Source of the DNA: Rhizocola hellebori | GTDB taxonomy: Bacteria; Actinomycetota; Actinomycetes; Mycobacteriales; Micromonosporaceae | Reading direction: 5' to 3' | Assembly (NCBI RefSeq): GCF_016862955.1 | Contig: NZ_BONY01000031.1 | Coordinates: 1-64,000 of the forward strand | Length of the DNA stretch: 64,000 nucleotides | Shown here: piece after piece, positions 50,073 to 59,800 of the stretch | Layout: the number at the start of each line of letters is the position of its first letter | How positions within the stretch are numbered: position 1 is the first letter of the stretch | The notes under the pieces: generated by a model | Databases searched by the model: none | Seen by the model: only the letters and a program-made list of their open reading frames with translations | What the model was told of the DNA's origin: nothing | Program-made: the position numbers and the translations under genes

Positions 50073-51956
50073 GTGGATTTCTCGGAGCTGACCGCGGCGG
50101 AACGCAAGGTGTGGGAAGCGTTTTCCACCGGTGCCCTGGTGGACCTGCGTGAGCTGGAAGCCGGTCAGCGGGAGGTGCGCGGCGCGGTGGTGGCCGCGCT
50201 GGCGCTGGGCGCCCGGCCGGATCGCGAGCTCGGGGCCATCCCGGCGCTGAATGTGGCCGGGGCACGGGTGACCGGCCAGCTGCAGCTCGGCTTCGCCAGC
50301 GTCGAACATCCGCTGATGCTGCAGGACTGCGACTTCGATCAGGCGCCCGACCTGTACTGGGCACGCCTCGATTTCCTGCGTTTCGTCGGCTGCCGGATGC
50401 CCGGATTGCGGGCCTCACATGTGCAGGTGGCTCGGCACTTGCAGCTGAGCTCGTCGGTGTTCACCGGCGAGGTGAGGATGTCCGGCGCGAAAATCGCGGG
50501 CGGTCTGCTGCTGGACCAGGTCGAGCTGCACGGCCCGGACAAGGCGCTGGTCGCCGAGCGGCTGGAGGTCGGCGGCGATCTGGTGATGCAGGGCGCGAAG
50601 GTGACCGGCGGGCTGCGGTTCTTCAAATCGACCATCGGCGGCAATCTGTCCCTCGACGACCTCACCGTTGCCGGGGAAGGCGGTCTGGCCCTGGGCGCCG
50701 ACTCGGTGACGGTGGCCGGCGCGGTCTTCTGCCGGCGGGCCCGCATCACCGGGGAGCTGAGCCTGCGGCACGCCCGGACCGGCGGCGCGGTGACGCTGAG
50801 CGCCTCCGAGCTGTCCAATCCCGGCGGGGTGGCGATGCGGGCCGACCGAGCTGACCTGGAGGGCGGGCTTTGGCTCGGCGTGCCGTCGCAGGGCGGGTCG
50901 TTTCGGGCGCAGGGCCAGATCCGGTTGGTCAGCGCCCACGTTGGCCGCGGGCTGACCCTGGCCGGGGCGACGCTGGAAAATCCAGGCGGATATGCCCTGC
51001 TCGCCAGCGCCGCGGTGATCGACGGCGGGCTCGACGCGATGGGCCTGCACACCACGGGTGGCGTGAATCTGAGCGACAGCACCATTTCCGGGCTGATCCG
51101 GCTGGACGGCGCGCACCTGTCCCACCCCGGCGGGGAGGCGCTCAAGGCGACCCGGCTGACCGCCAACTCGGCGCTGCACTGCGCCGGCGGGTTCCGCGCC
51201 GACGGCCTGGTGTGGCTGTCCGGTTCCACCATCGGCGGCGTGCTGACCTTCCACGACGCCATCCTGTCGGCACCCGGGCAGACCGCGCTGCGAACGCGGC
51301 GGCTGCGGGTGCCCGAGCTGGTGTTGCGCTGGCGCGAAGCCCCGCAAGGCTTGGTGGACTTGCGTTTCGCACAGGTGGAGGTGTTGCGCGACGATCCGGT
51401 GACCTGGCCGGCCGAGATTCGCCTGGATGGCATGACCTATGAATCGGTGGAGCCGATTCTCGATGCGCCACGGCGGCTCCGGCTGCTCGAAAGAGATCAT
51501 GACGGGTACCGGCCACAGCCCTACGAGCAGCTGGCCGCGGTGTGCCGGCGGCTTGGCAACGATGACGATGCCCGCACCGTGCTGCTGGCCCGCCAGCGTA
51601 AGCGGATGGCCGGCCGGGCCTTCGCGGTGCGGCTGTGGGGGCTGCTGCAGGAGGTGACCGTGGGCTATGGCTACCGGCCGATGCGCGCGGCGATCTGGCT
51701 GGTGCTCGCGTTGAGCATCGGATCGTTCGAGTTTTCCCGGCATCCGCCCACGCCGGTCGGCGCGGTCAAGGCCTCGTCGTTCGAGCCGATCGCCTACACC
51801 GCCGACGTGTTGCTGCCCCTGATCGACCTGGGCCAGGAGAAGTCGTTCGAGCCGCAGGAGGTCAACCGCTGGCTCACCTACACCCTGGTCGCGGTCGGCT
51901 GGATCCTGGTCACCACGGTCGCGGCCGGCGTCGCCCGCTCGGTGCGCCGAGATTGA
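50073..51956 (+). CDS. bactofilin-like beta-helix membrane protein
   Basis: A 627-residue protein. After a helical segment (VDFSELTAAERKVWEAF) the region from about residue 45 to 480 is a repetitive beta-helix with short G-x-L/V rungs (GARVTGQLQLGF, AKVTGGLRFFKSTIGGNLSL, STISGLIRLDGAHLS). This resembles bactofilins and pentapeptide-repeat proteins. Two TM helices lie near the C-terminus (AAIWLVLALSIGSFEF and TYTLVAVGWILVTTVAAGVA). Related actinobacterial proteins are sometimes named membrane-associated oxidoreductase, but no cofactor motif is visible. GTG at 50073 is chosen. It faces a terminator and the ECF operon. Confidence 0.75.
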   Translation: MDFSELTAAERKVWEAFSTGALVDLRELEAGQREVRGAVVAALALGARPDRELGAIPALNVAGARVTGQLQLGFASVEHPLMLQDCDFDQAPDLYWARLDFLRFVGCRMPGLRASHVQVARHLQLSSSVFTGEVRMSGAKIAGGLLLDQVELHGPDKALVAERLEVGGDLVMQGAKVTGGLRFFKSTIGGNLSLDDLTVAGEGGLALGADSVTVAGAVFCRRARITGELSLRHARTGGAVTLSASELSNPGGVAMRADRADLEGGLWLGVPSQGGSFRAQGQIRLVSAHVGRGLTLAGATLENPGGYALLASAAVIDGGLDAMGLHTTGGVNLSDSTISGLIRLDGAHLSHPGGEALKATRLTANSALHCAGGFRADGLVWLSGSTIGGVLTFHDAILSAPGQTALRTRRLRVPELVLRWREAPQGLVDLRFAQVEVLRDDPVTWPAEIRLDGMTYESVEPILDAPRRLRLLERDHDGYRPQPYEQLAAVCRRLGNDDDARTVLLARQRKRMAGRAFAVRLWGLLQEVTVGYGYRPMRAAIWLVLALSIGSFEFSRHPPTPVGAVKASSFEPIAYTADVLLPLIDLGQEKSFEPQEVNRWLTYTLVAVGWILVTTVAAGVARSVRRD

Positions 51957-51969
51957 GCTGAGGCGAAAC

Positions 51970-52007
51970 CGAAGGGGCCCAGCAGTTTTCACTGCCGGGC
52001 CCCTTCG
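51970..52007. terminator. bidirectional hairpin terminator
   Basis: A 16-bp stem with a single A/C mismatch (CGAAGGGGCCCAGCAG at 51970-51985 and its near complement at 51992-52007) and a TTTTCA loop. It lies between the convergent beta-helix protein and ECF-operon genes, so it can serve both. Confidence 0.85.
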
Positions 52008-52019
52008 CTGAGGTGGAAT

Positions 52020-52838
52020 TTAGTCGATGAGCGCAGCCAGGGCCGGGTCCGTGACGACCGTGCGCAGGGCCTCGGCGCTGATTTCGGGTTGCTGGTCGCT
52101 GGCGGTGGGATGCGATTCCATCCAGACCCGGTAGCCGGTGTAGGACGCGGTCACCACGGGCGTGGAGTAGCTGCTGGTGGCGTACACCATGGGTGCCGTG
52201 CCGCTGGCTTCGTCGCAGAACAGCAACTGCGGCTTGGGCCCTTCGGGATTGTTCGGGTTGGGGGTGTCCAGTTGTTGCTGGAGCGCCGCGCAGGTGGCCG
52301 GCACGCTGCCCGGGCTGAACTTCTCGAGGTACACGGTCAGGTGACCGTGTTCCCTCATCGGACCCAAGTTGATCACCGCGTAGGCGCTCTTGAGGATGTC
52401 GGGCGCGACGCCGGGTTGTTCGGGGGCACCCTCGGGCGTGCACAGGTCATAGCCCGATTGCATCATGTAGTCGCTGCGCGCCGGCAGCTTCGCGATCGTG
52501 ATCTGAACGAAGGCAGGCCAGTTCTCCTGCGCCACCCTCTTCTCGGTGGGTGACACGCTAGGCGCCGCCACACATTCGTCGGAGGCGTTGGCTGTGGCGG
52601 TGTTCGCCGGCAGGACCACCTGTGGTGCGGGTGCGGCCGGCTGCAGGCCGGCCGCTGGCTTCAGCAGGAACGGGGCCGCGATGACGCCGGCGGCGGCGAT
52701 GGCGGCCAGGCCGCCGAGCGCCACCTGCGTGCGGCGGGAACGCTTGGCGCCCTTCAGCGCCACGTCGGCCAGACCGGCCGGTCCGGGCGCCTCGGCCAGC
52801 TCTTGCAGCGCCCGTTTGAGCGCCGTTTCGTGACTCAT
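52020..52838 (-). CDS. one-TM protein, probable partner of the ECF sigma factor
   Basis: A 272-residue protein with a cytoplasmic stretch of about 35 residues, one TM helix (VALGGLAAIAAAGVIAAPFL, about 38-58) and an extracellular domain with cysteines (DECVAAPS, YDLCTPEG, PATCAALQQ, LLFCDEA). The ATG at 52838 overlaps the sigma factor stop (ATGA). Position, topology and coupling fit an anti-sigma or sensor role, but no zinc-binding anti-sigma motif (HxxxCxxC) is present, so this is inference. Confidence 0.7.
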   Translation of the reverse strand: MSHETALKRALQELAEAPGPAGLADVALKGAKRSRRTQVALGGLAAIAAAGVIAAPFLLKPAAGLQPAAPAPQVVLPANTATANASDECVAAPSVSPTEKRVAQENWPAFVQITIAKLPARSDYMMQSGYDLCTPEGAPEQPGVAPDILKSAYAVINLGPMREHGHLTVYLEKFSPGSVPATCAALQQQLDTPNPNNPEGPKPQLLFCDEASGTAPMVYATSSYSTPVVTASYTGYRVWMESHPTASDQQPEISAEALRTVVTDPALAALID

Positions 52839-53350
52839 GCTGTCTCCAAAGTCATTGATAGCTCAGGACATATGACACGGAGCCGGTCCAGGGTCCGGTG
52901 CGTCTGGCTGCGGACTGTGCCGACCGAGCAGCCGAGGATTTCGGCCACCTGGGCTTCCGGAAGATCCTCGTAGTAGCGAAGCACGATCACTGCTCGCTGC
53001 TTGGGCGTGAGCTGCCGCAGCGCCTTGGCCACCGAGAGGCGAATTGAGCTGTCCCCGGCGACATCGGCGATGCTGGATAGCTCCGGCGGCTCGGCGGTGA
53101 TGTACTCCCGCCCGTGCCGTGCCCTTCGCCACCAGCTGACCTGCTGGTGGTAAAGGATTTTCCGGACATATCCGTCCGGTGAGCCCGATCGCTGCAGGCG
53201 TGTCCACCGCGTGGCCAACTTGGTTAGCGCAGCCTGCAACAGGTCCTCGGCATCCTCGCGATGTCCGGTGAGCAGAAGCGCGGTGCGAAAAAGGGCACCC
53301 TGCCGCATCTGCACGTACTCCCGGAACTCCCGCTCGGCCACCTCGTCCAT
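52835..53350 (-). CDS. SigE-family ECF sigma factor
   Basis: A 171-residue sigma factor. Region 2 is FREYVQMRQGALFRTALLLT with HREDAEDLLQAALTKLATRW and the SigE-type SWWRRARHGREY. Region 4 is LTPKQRAVIVLRYYEDLPEA with VAEILGCSVGTVRSQTHRTL. The ATG at 53350 has a GGGAGG ribosome site. It is cotranscribed with the one-TM protein downstream. Its regulon cannot be read from this window. Confidence 0.9.
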   Translation of the reverse strand: MDEVAEREFREYVQMRQGALFRTALLLTGHREDAEDLLQAALTKLATRWTRLQRSGSPDGYVRKILYHQQVSWWRRARHGREYITAEPPELSSIADVAGDSSIRLSVAKALRQLTPKQRAVIVLRYYEDLPEAQVAEILGCSVGTVRSQTHRTLDRLRVICPELSMTLETA

Positions 53351-53478
53351 CCGGTACCTCCCTCGTGTCACCTCTAACACGAGGCTGGAGGCTCCGGACT
53401 ATGCCAGGCTCCGCAATGTCGTAGGAAGCGGGTATGAAGTGGGCTGGAAGACCTCACCCGAAATGAAAGGATGAAGGT

Positions 53479-54594
53479 ATGAGCGGTGTAAGGGTTCTTG
53501 TCGGCACGCGCAAAGGCGCGTTCATTCTGACCTCGGACGGCAAGCGCAGCGACTGGAAGGTCGACGGGCCGCATTTCGCCGGATGGGAGATTTACCATCT
53601 CAACGGCTCGCCCGCCAACCCCGATCGGCTCTACGCGTCGCAGTCGGGCGGATGGTTCGGGCAGGTGATCCAGCGCTCCGACGATGGCGGCGCCAACTGG
53701 ACGACAGTCGGCAACGACTTCGCCTACCAAGGCGATGTCGGCGACCACCTGTGGTACGACGGCACCCCGCGGCCCTGGGAGTTCAAGCGGATCTGGCATC
53801 TGGAGCCCTCGCGCGACGACCCGGACACGGTCTACGCCGGGGCTGAAGACGCCGCGCTCTACCTGTCCCAGGACGCCGGTCAAACCTGGAAAGAGCTCAC
53901 CGCGCTGCGCCAGCACCAGACCGGCCCGACCTGGCAACCCGGCGCGGGTGGGCTCTGCCTGCACACGATCATCCTCGATCCGGTGCACAAGGACCGCATC
54001 TATGTGGCCATCTCCGCGGCGGGAGCGTTTCGCAGCGACGACGCCGGGGCGTCCTGGCTGCCCATCAACAAAGGCCTGCGCTCGGGCGAGATCCCGGACG
54101 ACGACGCGGAAACCGGCCACTGCGTGCACCACATCACGCAGCATCCGTCCCGGCCCGACACCCTGTTCATGCAGAAGCACTGGGACGTCATGCGCACCGA
54201 CGACGCCGGTGGAAACTGGCGAGAGGTCAGCGGCGACCTGCCCTCCGACTTCGGCTTCCCGATCGCTGTGCACGCCCACGAGCCGGAGACCGTCTACGTG
54301 ATTCCGATCAAGAGCGACTCCCAGCATTTTCCGCCGGAGGGCAAGCTGCGCGTCTACCGCAGCCGCACCGGCGGCGACAAGTGGGAGCCGCTGACCAAGG
54401 GCCTGCCGCAGGAAGACTGTTACGTCAACGTCTATCGCGACGCGATGGCCGTGGACACGCTCGACGAATGCGGCATCTACTTCGGCACCACCGGCGGTCA
54501 GGTCTACCATTCCGCCGACGGCGGCGACAGCTGGGCGCCGATCGTGCGGGATCTGCCGGCGGTGCTTTCCGTCGAGGTGCAGGTGTTGCCGTGA
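53479..54594 (+). CDS. BNR-repeat beta-propeller protein (sialidase-like fold)
   Basis: A 371-residue propeller without a signal peptide. Asp-box (BNR) units SxDxGxxW recur: [44 protein letters not shown] and [31 protein letters not shown] is a conserved linker. Such proteins are called exo-alpha-sialidase or YCF48-like, but no catalytic Tyr/Glu/Arg set of sialidases can be assigned. The MoaD/ThiS-like gene follows with a four-base overlap (GTGA), which suggests joint function, perhaps scaffolding. ATG at 53479 with AAGG ribosome site. Confidence 0.85.
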   Translation: MSGVRVLVGTRKGAFILTSDGKRSDWKVDGPHFAGWEIYHLNGSPANPDRLYASQSGGWFGQVIQRSDDGGANWTTVGNDFAYQGDVGDHLWYDGTPRPWEFKRIWHLEPSRDDPDTVYAGAEDAALYLSQDAGQTWKELTALRQHQTGPTWQPGAGGLCLHTIILDPVHKDRIYVAISAAGAFRSDDAGASWLPINKGLRSGEIPDDDAETGHCVHHITQHPSRPDTLFMQKHWDVMRTDDAGGNWREVSGDLPSDFGFPIAVHAHEPETVYVIPIKSDSQHFPPEGKLRVYRSRTGGDKWEPLTKGLPQEDCYVNVYRDAMAVDTLDECGIYFGTTGGQVYHSADGGDSWAPIVRDLPAVLSVEVQVLP

Positions 54595-54896
54595 TCCGGG
54601 TGGTCCTGCCCGCCCACCTGAAGAACCTGGCCCACGTGAGCGGGGAGGTTCAGGTTCAGGTCGACGACTCGGCCGGGCCGGTGACGCAGCACATGGTGCT
54701 CAAAGCGCTCGAGACTCAGTACCCGATGCTGCTGGGCACCATCCGCGATCGCCACACCGGCCAGCGGCGGGCGTTCGTGCGTTTTTACGCTTGCGAGCAG
54801 GATCTCTCCAACGAATCCCCAGAGACGCCGCTGCCCGACAGGGTGGTCAGCGGGCAGGAGCCGTTCATCATTCTCGGGGCGATGGCGGGCGGCTGA
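54591..54896 (+). CDS. MoaD/ThiS-family ubiquitin-like protein
   Basis: A 101-residue beta-grasp protein of the MoaD/ThiS type. It starts [20 protein letters not shown] and ends in IILGAMAGG, with the C-terminal Gly-Gly required for adenylation and thiocarboxylate or isopeptide formation. GTG at 54591 overlaps the stop of the propeller gene. No molybdopterin or thiamine genes are nearby, so a sulphur-carrier or protein-modifier role with an unlinked E1-like enzyme is possible. A hairpin follows at 54958-54991. Confidence 0.85.
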   Translation: MIRVVLPAHLKNLAHVSGEVQVQVDDSAGPVTQHMVLKALETQYPMLLGTIRDRHTGQRRAFVRFYACEQDLSNESPETPLPDRVVSGQEPFIILGAMAGG

Positions 54897-54957
54897 CCAA
54901 CTCCGCGATAACTGGGCATTTACTGGTCAGGCAGTAGGGAGTACGCTTCAGTCAGCT

Positions 54958-54991
54958 CGCCCGGAGGGTTCCCCCCGTGATCTTCCGGGCG
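54958..54991. terminator. hairpin terminator
   Basis: An 8-bp outer stem, CGCCCGGA with TCCGGGCG (54958-54965 and 54984-54991), with a GC-rich inner loop. It lies between the convergent MoaD-like gene and the WD-like gene of the second ECF operon, followed by GGCTTTCTC. Confidence 0.7.
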
Positions 54992-55009
54992 GGCTTTCTC
55001 ATGCCGCCA

Positions 55010-56164
55010 TCACACCGAAAAACGCAAGTAGGCCGCACCCGGCCCGAGGGCATCCCCGTTGCCCAGCACCAGATATGTGGCCTCAGCCGGGATAGGCACC
55101 AGCAGCTGCCGCTGTTCGCCGGTGCGCACCTGCACGGCGACAAGGTTGGTTCCCGGCGGCCCTCCAATCTCCACGATGATCGTGTCGGTGACCACGTCCC
55201 AGCCCACGGCCCGAGCGCTGACCGCCAACGGCACTTTGAGCTGGATCGGCCCGCGCACAAGGGAGTCGCCCACCAGCCGGGAGATGGCGAAGGCGTGCCG
55301 GCCGTTGATGTCGGCCTGCACCACCACGCTGTTGTCCCGCACCAGCTGGTGCCGCCAGGGGTAGACCGGCCCGGTACGGGCGGGCACGGCGGTGAAATCC
55401 GACAGCGTGCCGGTGTCGGGATCCATTGCGGCATAGAGGAGCTGGGCAGGCCCCGGGTCGGGCTGCCCGGTGAACAGGCGCGCCGCGAACATGGAGATCA
55501 GCAGGCGCGATCCTTGCCACGACAGCGAGGTGGCCTCGGTCTCCCGCGTCTGTTGAATTTGGACCACCGACAGGCGCAGGGAGTCGATGTCCACCACCGC
55601 GTAGCGCCGGAAGACGGCTCGGCCCGCGACGGGCTGCGCCCACAGCGGCACGGCAATCCGTTCCCCGTCATAGGAGATGCTCACCGAGCTGTACTCGGTG
55701 GCTTGGGGCAGGTCGACCCAGTCCGGCTCGGCATCCCCCGTCGTTGGTGCGATGCCGAGCCGGCCCGTCCCGGTGAGCACGACCGCGGTCCTGAGGTCGG
55801 CGGAAACGGCGACTGCGGTGGTGCCCTGCGGCGCGCGGAAGTACTGGCCGGTCTCGGGATTGAGCACCTGCCAGGCGCCGCCGGAGCCGGCGAAGGCGGT
55901 CAGCACATGGGTTGGCAGACTCGGCGGGGAAGGGGTCACCTCCGCCGGTGTCGAGGTCGGCGGCTCGGGCCGGGCACCGTTGCGGGCCCACCAGGCCGGC
56001 ACCAGCATGACCAGGACAGCGATGCAGGCGGCTACCGCGCTGACCCGCCTGCGCTTGCGGCGCTCGCGCACCCGGCGGATGGCAGCGTCGCCGAGCAGCA
56101 CCGGCCGAGCCCGGTCGGCCAGATCGGTCAGCGACCGCCGGACCTCATCGGTCAGGTCGATCAT
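55010..56164 (-). CDS. one-TM protein with extracellular propeller-like domain, partner of ECF sigma factor
   Basis: A 384-residue protein. A cytoplasmic head of about 42 residues (DEVRRSLTDLADRARPVLLG) precedes one TM helix (VSAVAACIAVLVMLVPAWW), a Pro/Thr-rich linker and a beta-rich region with propeller-like repeats (VAVSADLRTAVVLTGTGRLG, SVSISYDGERIAVPL). The ATG at 56164 overlaps the sigma-factor stop (ATGA). By analogy with the 52020 gene it is a probable anti-sigma or sensor protein; no anti-sigma motif confirms this. Confidence 0.72.
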   Translation of the reverse strand: MIDLTDEVRRSLTDLADRARPVLLGDAAIRRVRERRKRRRVSAVAACIAVLVMLVPAWWARNGARPEPPTSTPAEVTPSPPSLPTHVLTAFAGSGGAWQVLNPETGQYFRAPQGTTAVAVSADLRTAVVLTGTGRLGIAPTTGDAEPDWVDLPQATEYSSVSISYDGERIAVPLWAQPVAGRAVFRRYAVVDIDSLRLSVVQIQQTRETEATSLSWQGSRLLISMFAARLFTGQPDPGPAQLLYAAMDPDTGTLSDFTAVPARTGPVYPWRHQLVRDNSVVVQADINGRHAFAISRLVGDSLVRGPIQLKVPLAVSARAVGWDVVTDTIIVEIGGPPGTNLVAVQVRTGEQRQLLVPIPAEATYLVLGNGDALGPGAAYLRFSV

Positions 56165-56685
56165 TCGGCCACCTCCTTGGCTTTCGTCTCCATGAGCCAG
56201 CCACAGGCCGAACGCAACTGGGCCAAGGCTCGGGAGGACTGACTGCTCACGGTCTTCACCGAACACCCGAGCAACTCGGCTACCTGCTGTTCGCTGAGAT
56301 CTTCGAGGTAGCGCAACACCAGCACGGCCCGCTGCCGGGGCGGCAGGCCGCCCAGCGCGGCATGAAGCGCCCGCCTCAGCAGCACCTGCGCGGCCGAGTC
56401 GACATCGGACAGCTCGGGCAGCACCGCCATGGGCACTTCCCGCCGCCGCCACTTTCGCCACCACGAGACATACTCGTGGTACATCACGCGTTTGGTGTAG
56501 CCGGCCGGGTCGGTCAACCGGTGCCATCGCACGTAGACGCGTTCCAGCGCCACCTGGAGCAGGTCCTCGGCAGCGTGCTGCTGCCCGGTCAGCGCGAAGG
56601 CGACGCGGAACAGTGCGGGCGTCGATTGCGCGACAAAGGTTTTGAAGTCGCGCTCGGTTGCCGAGTCCACATGCACCTCCACCAT
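56161..56685 (-). CDS. SigE-family ECF sigma factor
   Basis: A 174-residue sigma factor. Region 2 includes FKTFVAQSTPALFRVAFALT, HAAEDLLQVALERVYVRW and SWWRKWRRREVPM. Region 4 is LPPRQRAVLVLRYLEDLSEQ with VAELLGCSVKTVSSQSSRAL. ATG at 56685 is chosen; GTG codons at 56682 and downstream are alternatives. The gene is divergent from the XRE-SARP regulator, separated by about 170 bp. Confidence 0.88.
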   Translation of the reverse strand: MVEVHVDSATERDFKTFVAQSTPALFRVAFALTGQQHAAEDLLQVALERVYVRWHRLTDPAGYTKRVMYHEYVSWWRKWRRREVPMAVLPELSDVDSAAQVLLRRALHAALGGLPPRQRAVLVLRYLEDLSEQQVAELLGCSVKTVSSQSSRALAQLRSACGWLMETKAKEVAE

Positions 56686-56856
56686 CAAGACGCGCGGACG
56701 GAGCCGAACCCTGCATTCGTGATCGAAATGTGACCTGTGGTCATCCGGGGAGGGCGTCGGAAAGACGACGTGGGCGCATACCAGATTCTGAACAGCGTTG
56801 AACGCCATTGCGCACCCCTTAAACTGACAACCGCAGATATATCAATGGGGAGTGCG

Positions 56857-59800
56857 ATGGCCAAAGGCGAGACACTGGCCGACCTTGCTCGGATGTTGCG
56901 CCAGCTCAAGCGGCGCGATGCTCGGCGCAGGGGCGGTGCGGAGCTGAGCTATCGCGCCCTGGCCGCCAAGACCGGCTGGTCGGCCGGGATCATCGCGCAC
57001 TACTTCACCGGCAAGACCCTGCCCCCGACGGATCGCTTCGACGCCTTGGTGCGCCTGCTGGGCGCGTCGCCGGTGGAGCAGGGCAGGCTGGCCACGATGC
57101 GCGACCACATCGATGAAGACCGTCGTCAGCGGTCCTCGGGCGGCGCGGAAACCGTCCGTCTTCTCGGCCCGATCGAGGTCATCGGGCCGCACGGCCCCGC
57201 CAATCTCGTCGGCGCCCGCCAGCGGACACTGATCGGGCTGCTCGGGCTTCGGGTGGGCGTTCCGGTGTCGCATGTGAATCTGGCCGATGCGCTGTGGGGC
57301 GATCAGTTGCCGCGCACCGCCATGCGTTCCCTCTACTCCCACGTGGCCAGGGTCCGGCAGGCGCTCGACGACTGTGGCCTGCCGGGCGTGCTGGTGACCC
57401 GCGATTCCGGCTATGTGCTTGAGCTGCGACCCACCGAGGTGGACGCGGTGCGCTTCGAGGAACGGGTGGCTCAGGGCAGGCGGGTCCTGGCGGCAGGGGC
57501 TGCCGCCGAGGCCGTCACCCACCTGCTCGACGGCCTGGCGCTGTGGCGGGGGAAGGCATTGGAGGATGGCGAGCCCTCCGGCTGGGCGGCCACCGAGGTG
57601 GATCGCCTCGCCCACGCCCGCCTCAACGCACTGGAGGATCTCTGGGACGCCCGGTTGCGCCTCGGCGAACAGGAGAGCGCGATCACCGAGATCGAGCGCT
57701 TGCTGGCCGCCCATCCGGCCCGCGAGCGGCTGGTCAGCCTGCTGATGCTGGCCCTGTGCCGGTCGGGCCGGCACGCGAGCGCGATCGAGGCCTACCAACG
57801 GTTGCGGGCTCATCTGGCCGACCAGCTGGGGGTGGAGCCGAGCCCGCAGTTGCAGCGCCTGAACGTGGCGGTGCTGCGCCGCGATCCCGAGCTGGAGATG
57901 GATGGCCCCACCGCGGCCGTGCGCAAACCGGCGCAGCTTCCGGCCCGGGCCGGTCATTTCACCGGCCGGGCCACCGAGACGTCCACATTGGACGAGATGC
58001 TGGCGGCCACCAGCCGGCTGGCGGTGATTTCGGGCCCGGGTGGGATGGGCAAGACCGCGCTCGCCGTGCACTGGGCTCACCAGGTCATCGACCGTTTCCC
58101 GGACGGCCAGCTCTTCCTCGATCTGGGCGGGCACGACCCGGCCACCGCGATGCCGGTCAACGAAGCCCTCGCCCACGTTCTGGGCAGCCTCGGTGTCAAC
58201 AGCGACCGGCTGCCGGCCGGCGCCACGGCCCAGCTTGGGCACTACCGTTCGGCCCTGCACGAAAGGCGGATGCTGATCCTGCTCGACAACGCCGGATCGA
58301 TGGAGCAGATCGCGCCGCTGGTGCCGCCGGACTCGGCGAGCCTGCTGATCGTCACCAGCCGTCACCAGCTGGCGGGCCTTGCCCTGGACCACGATGTGAC
58401 CACCATCCACCTCGACATGCTCACCCACGATGACGCCTCGACCCTGCTGCGGCGGGTGCTCGGGCGCAGCCGCGTGGAGCGGGAACAGGCCAGCGCCGAC
58501 CAGCTGGTCGACCTCTGCGGCCGGATGCCGCTCGCCCTGCGCATCGCCGCCGCCAAGCTTGCCGCCAGGGCGATGCGGCCGCTGGCCGAGCTGGTTGACG
58601 ACCTGACCGGCGACGACCGCCTGGGCGCGCTGACCGTCCCGGGGGACTCGCGCAGTGTGCGGGCCATCTTCGCCACCGCCTACCAATCGTTGAGTCCGTT
58701 GGCCGCCAAGCTTTTCCGTCGCCTGAGCAGCCATCCCGGCTCGAGCTTCACGGCTTACCTGGCCGCCGCCGTGGTCGAGGACCAGGTCGACGATGCGCTC
58801 GACGAGCTGGCCGCCGCTCACCTCGTGTCCGAAGTGGACTGTGGCCGGTACCGCTTCCACGACCTGATCCGGCTCTACGCGATCGAATGCGCGAGCGCCG
58901 ATGAGCGATCAGAATCAAATTCGTTAATCTTTATGTGGTACCTGGCAATGGCTGAAACGACCAATCAGAAGCTGGAACCCGCCCGGGACAGGGTGAAAGT
59001 CGCCTGGGCCAGCCCCGCCCCGGACATGCCGTTCCTGGCCGACGCCGACGCGGTGCTCTCCTTCCTGGACGCCGAGCGGCCCAACCTGCTCCCGGTCGTT
59101 CGCGGGGCCGCCCAGCACGGCCATCCCGAGATCACCTGGCAGTCGGCCTACCTGCTCGCGGGCTACTTCACCCGCCGGGGCTACTGGTCTGACTACACCG
59201 AGATCTGCCGGGAGGGTCTGGCCGCCGCGCTGCGGCTGGATGATCCGATCGCGGAGCGTCTGATGCGCAGCGGCCTGGGCGTGGCACACAACGTCATGCA
59301 CCGGCACGCCGAAGCGCTTGAACAGCTGACCCGCGCCCTGCACCTGATGCGGGCCGGCGGCGACCAGCGCGGGCAGGGCATGGCGCTGAACAACATCGCC
59401 CATGCCCATGCCCAGCTGGGCCGGCTCGACGAGGCGGTCGCCGCTTTCGAGCAGGCGCTGCAGCTGCACACCGCCGACCGCCACCTGCCCGGCATCACCT
59501 TGGCACTCAACAACATCGCCGACATCTACACGCAGATGGGCGACTCGGAACGCGCTTTCGCCCATCTCGACCGGGCACTGAGCATCGCCCGTGAGATCGC
59601 CGACGACCATCTGGAAGGCGCTGTCCTGCAGAACATCGGCGAAACCAGCCTGGCCATCGGCGACGAAGACCGGGCGCTGCACCATTTCCGGCTGGCCCTG
59701 GACATCCGGCGGCGGATCGGGGAGAAGGGGCGTGAGGCCGAGACGTGTAACGCCATCGGCCTCATCCACCTCTCCCGCGGAGACCACGCCAGCGCGCTGG

